Origin: Henriciella sp. AS95 | GTDB lineage: Bacteria > Pseudomonadota > Alphaproteobacteria > Caulobacterales > Hyphomonadaceae | DNA length: 64,000 nucleotides | Reading direction: 5' to 3' | Assembly: GCF_038900055.1 (NCBI RefSeq) | Contig: NZ_JBBMQM010000001.1 | Span: 2,170,001-2,234,000, forward strand | Shown: positions 55,990 to 64,000 of the stretch, piece after piece | How the letters are laid out: each line of letters starts with the position of its first letter | Numbering within the stretch: the stretch's first letter is position 1 | Program-made: the position numbers and the translations under genes | Notes under the pieces: model-generated | Seen by the model: only the letters and a program-made list of their open reading frames with translations | Told to the model about the DNA's origin: nothing | The model's database searches: none

Positions 55990-56556
55990 TCATGTCAGCT
56001 TCAGGAAGTTCTGGATCAGTTCGTGCCCATATTGGGTCTTGATGGATTCCGGGTGAAATTGCACGCCGAATATCGGCCGTGTCTTGTGGTGTACCGACAT
56101 GATTTCCCCATCTGATGTCCAGGCGTCAGCAACCAGCGCATCTGGCAATCTGTCCATCGGTATGGCGAGCGAATGGTATCGAACCACATCGAATTCCTCT
56201 GGGAGACCTTCAAACAGACCGGTCCGGGCGTTCCTGATACGCGATATCTTGCCGTGAAGGATTGCCTGCGCATGGACCACGGGCTCACCCATCGCATGGC
56301 CGATCGATTGATGACCAAGGCATACGCCTAGTATCGGAAGATCGTCAGGGGCGGCGTTGACGAGGTCTACGCAAATGCCCGCTTCCAGGGGGGTGCAGGG
56401 ACCTGGAGACAAGACGACCCCCGCAGGCGACAGGGCGAGCGCGTCGTCGACAGACATTTCGTCATTTCGGATAACCCTGGTCTTCCCGCCCGCCTGCTCG
56501 ACGTAATGGACAAGATTCCAGGTAAAGCTGTCATAGTTATCGACGACGAGGATCAT
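55990..56556 (-). CDS. trpG: Anthranilate synthase component II (glutamine amidotransferase)
   Basis: Supplies ammonia from glutamine to TrpE. A 188-residue class I amidotransferase with the nucleophile C79 in GVCLGHQSIGHAMGE and the His-Glu pair in GVQFHPESIKT (about residues 165-175). Some such proteins also serve aminodeoxychorismate synthase; linkage to trpE makes the tryptophan role primary. The ATG overlaps the trpE stop by four bases. Confidence 0.95.
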   Translation of the reverse strand: MILVVDNYDSFTWNLVHYVEQAGGKTRVIRNDEMSVDDALALSPAGVVLSPGPCTPLEAGICVDLVNAAPDDLPILGVCLGHQSIGHAMGEPVVHAQAILHGKISRIRNARTGLFEGLPEEFDVVRYHSLAIPMDRLPDALVADAWTSDGEIMSVHHKTRPIFGVQFHPESIKTQYGHELIQNFLKLT

Positions 56557-57983
56557 TGGTCGAACTCATAGATGGCTGAGAGTTCTGCGGCGCGTTTCAG
56601 GGCGCCTGCCTTATGGACCGTTTCGTCAAACTCGTATTGCGGCTTGCTATCCAGCACCACGCCGCCTCCGGCCTGAACGTGGATCTGTCCGTCCTTCAGC
56701 ACGGCTGTCCTGAGCGCGATGCAGGTGTCCATGTCGCCGTTCCAGCCGAAGTATCCCACGGCGCCGCCATAAATGCCCCGGCGGGATGCCTCCAGCTGAT
56801 CGATGATCTGCATGGCCCGGATTTTCGGGGCGCCAGAGACTGTGCCAGCGGGAAGGCCAGCGAGCAGGGCGTCGACGCTGTCGAGGCCTTCGCGCAGGTC
56901 ACCCTCGACGTGGCTGACGATATGCATGACGTGGCTATAGCGTTCGACGATGAACTGCTCACTGACCTCAACAGTACCATAGGCCGCAACCCTGCCAACG
57001 TCATTTCGGCCAAGATCAAGCAACATGAGGTGCTCTGCACATTCTTTCTCGTCTGCGAGCAGGTCTGCAGCCCGCCGCGCGTCCTCTACGGCGTCGCCGG
57101 ACCGCGGGCGGGTGCCGGCGATTGGCCGGATGGCAACGCGTCCGTCGCGCACACGAACGAGGATTTCGGGGCTGGAGCCGACCAGGCGCACCGTGCCGAG
57201 GTTCATGTGGAACATGAAGGCTGAAGGGTTCAGGCGCCGCAGGGCGCGGTAGAGACTTATTGATCTGCGGTTATACGGAGCCGAAAACCTTTGGCTCGGT
57301 ACAATCTGAAAAGTGTCGCCGGCTCTCGCGTATTCGATCGCGGCTTCGACCATCTCAAAATAGCGCGCCTTGCTCGTATTTGAAACGAAGTTGAGATCAT
57401 CAGCCTTGTTCTCTCGAGGCGAAAGGGGAGCAATCTTCTCCAGCGACGCCTCTATCTCATCCAGCAGCTTGTTTGCTGACGCCTCATCACCGTCCGGGTG
57501 ACGGGCGATCAGGAGAAGTTCCTGATAGAGGTGATCAAAGACAAGAACAGCGCCAGGAATGACGAGCAAGGCATCCGGTACATGTAAGTGGTCGGGCGCC
57601 GAAATGGTCACGGGTTCGACGTACTGGATCATATCGTAACCGATATACCCAAAGGTTCCGGACGCCATGGGGGGAAGTCCGGTTTCGTCGGTGTCGGCTC
57701 GACCAGCTTCGGCGAAGTGCCTCAGTGCTTCTATCGGGGACATGTCCAGACGTTCAGCGTTCGTGAAGTCCGCATCTTCGGCAACTTCGGCGACGCCGTC
57801 ATGGATTCGGAACCATTTCAGCGGCCGAACGCCCAGAAAGGAGTATCGACCGAGGCGTTCTCCACCATGGATAGACTCAAACAGAAACGAGCCAGCCTGT
57901 TCCGGGTCCAGCTTCAGCATGGCTGAGACTGGCGTTTCGATATCTCCGATCCGCCGTCGTACGATCAGGCGGTCGCGTGTCAT
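56553..57983 (-). CDS. trpE: Anthranilate synthase component I
   Basis: Converts chorismate to anthranilate with TrpG. 476 residues with the N-terminal tryptophan-binding domain (FLFESIHGGERLGRYSFLG at about residues 33-51 includes the feedback-site region). The chorismate-binding domain has FQIVPSQRFSAPYNRR (about 217-232), RPIAGTRPRSGD (about 281-292), LPAGTVSGAPKIRAMQIID (about 371-389) and VQAGGGVVLDS (about 432-442). Its start overlaps the ppiD stop by four bases, so it has no room for a classic leader-peptide attenuator directly upstream. Confidence 0.95.
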   Translation of the reverse strand: MTRDRLIVRRRIGDIETPVSAMLKLDPEQAGSFLFESIHGGERLGRYSFLGVRPLKWFRIHDGVAEVAEDADFTNAERLDMSPIEALRHFAEAGRADTDETGLPPMASGTFGYIGYDMIQYVEPVTISAPDHLHVPDALLVIPGAVLVFDHLYQELLLIARHPDGDEASANKLLDEIEASLEKIAPLSPRENKADDLNFVSNTSKARYFEMVEAAIEYARAGDTFQIVPSQRFSAPYNRRSISLYRALRRLNPSAFMFHMNLGTVRLVGSSPEILVRVRDGRVAIRPIAGTRPRSGDAVEDARRAADLLADEKECAEHLMLLDLGRNDVGRVAAYGTVEVSEQFIVERYSHVMHIVSHVEGDLREGLDSVDALLAGLPAGTVSGAPKIRAMQIIDQLEASRRGIYGGAVGYFGWNGDMDTCIALRTAVLKDGQIHVQAGGGVVLDSKPQYEFDETVHKAGALKRAAELSAIYEFDQ

Positions 57984-59884
57984 GAATCTGGGTTCACCCG
58001 GGACTTGTAGCTTTCCAGTGACCGCTGGTTCACTTCAAGCTCGACGTCTTTCTGGATTTCGGTGGCGAAGGCCTCGAACACATCATTGACCAGCTGTTGC
58101 ACAATCTGCTGTCCCGAAGCGGTCGCCATGGCATTCATTTCCTCGGCAGAAGCGCGGTCGATCGCGACGAGCTGCACAATCGCCACTTCGTCCCTGTTCT
58201 GCATTGGCGCGATGTAGATGTCGCCTTCCTCGGCGAGCGAGAAAACGCCTGCCACAAATTGCGGTGGAATGGCCGAAGCGTTGTTGGTTCGGCGGGTAAA
58301 CGCCGTATCCGGCGAGCTGATCGTGCTGTCGTACTCTGCAGCAGCGTCAGCGAATGTCATAGTTCCAGCTTCAATATCGGACTTGATCTGCCGAGCGCTA
58401 TTGCCGAGCAATTCGCTGTTGCGCTGTGCCTGAACCACTGTCCGCAAATCATCACGAATTTCGTCAAATTCAGGTGTTCGAGCTTCCTCGATGGCATCGA
58501 CGCGGAGCATGTAGGCGGTCTCATCCTGACCAAATCGGGCGGTCTTGGCGCCCTCGGTCAGGTCGAATGCGCGTGTGAGAATCTCCGGATCGGCTCGCAG
58601 AATTGATGGCGCAAGGCCAAGTTCAGTCACCCCGGAACGGTCGACAGCGACGAAGCTCAACACAGGTGTGCCCATTTCTGCAGCGATTTCCTCGATACCG
58701 GCACCTGTGCCGATGAGGTTATCGAGGCGGCTCAGTGAGTCATAATACAGGCCAATCGCTTGCTCCCGTGACAGGGAATCGGTGATGTCATCACGGACCG
58801 TCTCGAACGCCTCAACCTCACCCGGTTGAATCGACTCTAGACGAGCGACTGTAAAGAAATTACCCGTCTGTACTGGCCCGAAAATGCCACCTGGTTGAGC
58901 CGAGGGGCCGAACACACGTTCCGCCAAGGCTGCACTCGCCATGCTCGTTTGAGGGCCTGAACGTTCAGCGGAATTAGCCAGACCTGAAATTGTAGACGCA
59001 GTGGCGCCGCCAGCAATCCGGCCAAGAGCCTGACGGGCTTCCGCCTCTGTGGCGAAGGTGAATTCGGTCCAGGTGCGCGTGTCAGGCCCCGCATATTGCT
59101 GCGTTTTGACGGCCTCATAGTAAGCGCGCAGATCTTCCTCGGTGAGGTCGGCCTGGTTAAGGAAATCCTCCAGCTTGAGCTGGATCAGGCTGACCGCGCG
59201 TCTTTGCGGCTGAGCGAAGGCTTGCTTTTGCTGATCGTAATAGGTTTGCAGGTCTTCGTCTGTGACATCTTCAGCAGGTGGCAATGCGGAACGAGGCAGA
59301 ATGAACCACGACGCTTTTCTCAGTTCGCCATTATAGGCGGCTTGCAGGGCCGCAATCGGTTGCGGGGCTTGAAGCGCCGTCTGTGACGCGCCCGTCAGCC
59401 GGGAAATCGTCATGTCGCGCTTCAGGAAGGCTTCGAACATCGGAATCGAAAAGCCGTTGGCCTGCAGCAGTTGATTGAAGCGAGCAGGGTCGAAATTACC
59501 GGTATCACTGGCAAAGGAAGGATCCTCGCGAATGATCTTTAGCACGGCGTTATCGGTGGCGGTTGCGCCGAGCTTGTCCGCGTAGGCCATCATCGTGGTG
59601 CGGAACAGTTCTCGCTGGTAAATCTGATCGACAATACCTTGTTCGACCGCCTGAGCCTTGCTGATGGCACGCCCACGGTCATCAGTCGCCGTGCGCAGCT
59701 CCCGCTCAATCTCCTGGTCAAGCTGGGCTTCAGTGAGCCTGGTGTTTCCGGCCACGGCCATATTGTTGCCGATGCCACCGGAAAACACGTCCGTCACGCC
59801 CCATGCGCCCATGGCTATAATAAGTAGAAGGAAAAGTAGTCCCGCCAGTTTCGTGCGGAGCATATTCCTGATCAGGGTCAGCAT
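57980..59884 (-). CDS. ppiD: Membrane-anchored peptidyl-prolyl isomerase / chaperone (PpiD-like)
   Basis: Helps fold proteins emerging from the Sec translocon. 634 residues: a short cytoplasmic start, one membrane helix (about residues 13-33), a SurA-N-type chaperone region (about 40-180), and a PpiC-type parvulin-like domain whose conserved residues are weak (about 230-370), followed by a second rotamase-like and helical region. The N-terminal MLTLIRNMLRTKLAGLLFLLLIIAMGAWGV is the PpiD-family pattern. It heads the trp gene row, as in other alphaproteobacteria, and is divergent from tpiA. Confidence 0.85.
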   Translation of the reverse strand: MLTLIRNMLRTKLAGLLFLLLIIAMGAWGVTDVFSGGIGNNMAVAGNTRLTEAQLDQEIERELRTATDDRGRAISKAQAVEQGIVDQIYQRELFRTTMMAYADKLGATATDNAVLKIIREDPSFASDTGNFDPARFNQLLQANGFSIPMFEAFLKRDMTISRLTGASQTALQAPQPIAALQAAYNGELRKASWFILPRSALPPAEDVTDEDLQTYYDQQKQAFAQPQRRAVSLIQLKLEDFLNQADLTEEDLRAYYEAVKTQQYAGPDTRTWTEFTFATEAEARQALGRIAGGATASTISGLANSAERSGPQTSMASAALAERVFGPSAQPGGIFGPVQTGNFFTVARLESIQPGEVEAFETVRDDITDSLSREQAIGLYYDSLSRLDNLIGTGAGIEEIAAEMGTPVLSFVAVDRSGVTELGLAPSILRADPEILTRAFDLTEGAKTARFGQDETAYMLRVDAIEEARTPEFDEIRDDLRTVVQAQRNSELLGNSARQIKSDIEAGTMTFADAAAEYDSTISSPDTAFTRRTNNASAIPPQFVAGVFSLAEEGDIYIAPMQNRDEVAIVQLVAIDRASAEEMNAMATASGQQIVQQLVNDVFEAFATEIQKDVELEVNQRSLESYKSRVNPDS

Positions 59885-59971
59885 TTGCGGATGACCTCAC
59901 CGTTTGTCTTGTCTCGTACCGAACTGCTTGCTAGGCGAGGCCGCTGGTAGTTGCAAGATGGGGAACACTGT

Positions 59972-60727
59972 ATGATCAGGCCACTTATCGCTGGGAACTG
60001 GAAGATGAACGGTCTTCTGGCCTCACTCGACATCATGCGTGAGATGGAAAGTGGACTGTCGTCGCTGCAGGACAAGGCTGATTGTCTCATTTGTCCACCG
60101 GCGACCCTTCTTGCGTCCATGGCCGCCGAAAAGAGCACTTCGCGGCTGAAACTGGGCGGGCAGGACTGCCATAGCGAATCGTCGGGAGCGCATACTGGGG
60201 ACACCGCCGCTGAGATGGTCGCTGACGCGGGTGGATCCTATGTCATCGTTGGTCATTCGGAGCGCCGCGCTGATCATGGCGAATCGAGTGAGATTGTCGC
60301 AACCAAGATGAAAGCAGCCTTCAGAGCTGGCATTACGCCGATTATCTGCATTGGCGAAACGCTGGACGAACGAGAAGGGGGCAAGACGCTTGATGTCGTC
60401 AGTGATCAGTTGGCCGTGTCGATCCCTGATGAAGCGTCGGGCACCGATTTCGTCGTTGCATATGAACCTGTCTGGGCGATTGGGACAGGAAAAGTCGCGA
60501 CGGTTGAACAGGTCGCCGAGATCCATGACGCGATCCGTGCGGCATTGGAAAACCGCTTTGGTGCGCAGGGCGCAGGCACACCGATCCTCTACGGTGGTTC
60601 GATGAAACCTGAGAATGCAGCCGGCCTGCTGGCACTTTCGAACGTAAATGGTGGCCTCATCGGCGGAGCGAGCTTGAAAGCCGCGGATTTTCTCGCCATC
60701 TACGCCGCTTGCGTAAGCCAATTGTGA
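59972..60727 (+). CDS. tpiA: Triosephosphate isomerase
   Basis: Interconverts dihydroxyacetone phosphate and glyceraldehyde-3-phosphate. 251 residues, complete TIM barrel with K11 (AGNWKMNG), H95 (VGHSERR), the catalytic E165 (AYEPVWAIGTG) and the phosphate loop LYGGSMKPENA. Start at ATG 59972; an in-frame start at 59951 adds seven polar residues not typical of the family. The 87 bases between ppiD and tpiA must hold two divergent promoters, which I could not identify. Confidence 0.96.
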   Translation: MIRPLIAGNWKMNGLLASLDIMREMESGLSSLQDKADCLICPPATLLASMAAEKSTSRLKLGGQDCHSESSGAHTGDTAAEMVADAGGSYVIVGHSERRADHGESSEIVATKMKAAFRAGITPIICIGETLDEREGGKTLDVVSDQLAVSIPDEASGTDFVVAYEPVWAIGTGKVATVEQVAEIHDAIRAALENRFGAQGAGTPILYGGSMKPENAAGLLALSNVNGGLIGGASLKAADFLAIYAACVSQL

Positions 60728-60756
60728 GTTAGGGGGCTTGGCGCGGAGGCCCTAAC
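60728..60756 (+). other. Inverted repeat immediately after tpiA
   Basis: GTTAGGG (60728-60734) begins right after the tpiA stop and pairs with CCCTAAC (60750-60756), with one further G-C pair if two G's bulge. There is no T-tract, so it may be an mRNA-processing or weak attenuation structure between tpiA and secG, or chance. Confidence 0.3.
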
Positions 60757-60795
60757 GGCTTATCCGGCGCGTCAAGCATTCCGGAAGAGACATAA

Positions 60796-61296
60796 ATGAC
60801 CGTCATCCTTGTCGTCCATATCCTGGTAAGCATCGTTCTCGTCGTTGTCGTGCTGATGCAGCGCTCCGAAGGTGGAGCACTTGGCGTTGGCGGCGGCGGC
60901 GGCGGTGGTGGCGGTGGACTGATGTCTGGACGAGGCGCTGCCGGTGCGCTGGTTCGTACCACTATCATTTTTGGCGCCATCTTTTTCATTACCAGCCTGG
61001 TCTTGACGACATTCGCGACACGTCATTTGGGCGACGATCGCTCTGCGATCGAGAGGCAGCTGGAAGAGGACGCGACGGGTCAGTCATCCCCTGGAGACCC
61101 ACTGGATGTCCTAAACGATCCGACAGCGCCTTTGCTTGACGATGAGGGGTCTGACACATTCGGTGTGACGCCAGAAACTTCTGACCCTCTGGCTGCCGAC
61201 ACGCAGGCGGATGATCCGCTCGCGGCCGATGTTCCGGAAACGGACGCGGAGACCGGCACAGGCGAAGAAGCTGTGGAAGAAGAGCAGCCTCAGTAA
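60796..61296 (+). CDS. secG: Protein translocase subunit SecG
   Basis: Small partner of SecYE in the inner-membrane translocon. Residues 1-21 form the first helix (VILVVHILVSIVLVVVVLMQR, giving the conserved LMQRSEGGALG). A run of ten glycines follows at about 33-42, then LMSGRGAAGALVRTT, and the second helix (about 58-75). The remaining 90 residues are an acidic, low-complexity cytoplasmic tail (repeats like DPLAADTQADDPLAADVPETDAE), making the protein 166 residues, longer than E. coli SecG but normal for the class. It lies between tpiA and pyrG. Confidence 0.93.
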   Translation: MTVILVVHILVSIVLVVVVLMQRSEGGALGVGGGGGGGGGGLMSGRGAAGALVRTTIIFGAIFFITSLVLTTFATRHLGDDRSAIERQLEEDATGQSSPGDPLDVLNDPTAPLLDDEGSDTFGVTPETSDPLAADTQADDPLAADVPETDAETGTGEEAVEEEQPQ

Positions 61297-61345
61297 CAAC
61301 AAGTGCGTGCCCTGATGGCGGCGCGCAGCGAATCGGGCAAACTGA

Positions 61346-62986
<1,641 letters not shown>

Positions 62987-62990
62987 CGGG

Positions 62991-63019
62991 TTGCAATCGG
63001 CGAGTCACGCAAGTATACG
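62991..63019 (+). promoter_or_regulatory. Probable promoter of rpmF
   Basis: TTGCAA (62991-62996), 17-base spacer, TATACG (63014-63019), four bases after the pyrG stop and 53 bases before the rpmF ATG. Good match to sigma-70 consensus and the same -10 hexamer as at tRNA-Glu. Confidence 0.5.
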
Positions 63020-63072
63020 CGCGGTTTGGATTCACGCGGACCGTTTGGTTCGCAAACTTCTGGAACACGACC

Positions 63073-64000
<928 letters not shown>

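Noticed and set aside
56553..57990. A trp leader peptide and attenuator before trpE
   Set aside because: trpE overlaps the ppiD stop by four bases, leaving no space for a leader open frame with tandem Trp codons.

Overview
The window is a densely packed stretch of chromosome from an alphaproteobacterium. GC content looks to be in the high fifties. The gene orders are alphaproteobacterial hallmarks: nuoA-N followed by birA-coaX-rnj; mce-DUF1467-proS-lolC-lolD-dnaE; rpsB-tsf-pyrH-frr-uppS-cdsA-dxr-rseP-bamA-skp-lpxD-lpxA-lpxI-lpxB; and ppiD-trpE-trpG-trpD-trpC-lexA facing comEC. The lexA promoter carries the alphaproteobacterial SOS half-site (GTTC-N7-GTTC), and an NDUFS4-type complex I subunit is present. 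I would guess Hyphomonadaceae or a relative in the Caulobacterales, but that is inference from gene order and style, not a search result.

Layout. 1-4.1 kb: hom (threonine/methionine branch), glpX (gluconeogenesis) and recJ (DNA repair). 4.2-7.8 kb: four tRNA genes (Glu, Pro, Arg, Phe) interleaved with a double cold-shock-domain protein, a DUF192 protein, a hotdog thioesterase, the NDUFS4-like subunit and a sphingosine-1-phosphate-lyase-like PLP enzyme. 8.0-23.3 kb: a complete 14-gene complex I operon with one extra small membrane-protein gene between nuoF and nuoG. 23.3-27.2 kb: birA, coaX, rnj, mce and a DUF1467 gene, largely translationally coupled to the end of the nuo operon. 27.3-34.1 kb: proS, lolC, lolD, dnaE. 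34.1-48.4 kb: translation factors, then undecaprenyl/phospholipid/isoprenoid genes, then outer-membrane biogenesis and lipid A genes. 48.4-51.2 kb: gltA and gltX on the minus strand. 51.3-53.3 kb: comEC. 53.3-59.9 kb: lexA and the trp genes plus ppiD on the minus strand. 60.0-64.0 kb: tpiA, secG, pyrG, rpmF and the 5' part of eno.

Functionally the window is core metabolism: respiration (complex I plus citrate synthase), envelope construction (Bam, Lol, Lpx, UppS, CdsA, RseP, SecG, PpiD), translation, DNA replication/SOS, and amino-acid and nucleotide synthesis. I see no insertion sequences, prophage, CRISPR arrays, toxin-antitoxin pairs or defence islands. No stretch longer than about 300 bases lacks a gene. 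Genes are often joined by 1-11 nt overlaps (TAATG, TGATG, ATGA, GTGA), and several use TTG or GTG starts.

I do not find a clear undescribed multi-gene system. The more interesting points are small: an orphan membrane protein inside the nuo operon, a sphingolipid-lyase-like enzyme in the tRNA-rich block, an intrinsic terminator for gltA buried in the lpxB coding sequence, a triple half-site SOS operator over the lexA core promoter, a structured rpsB leader, and the absence of fabZ and of moaC-moeA from their usual places.
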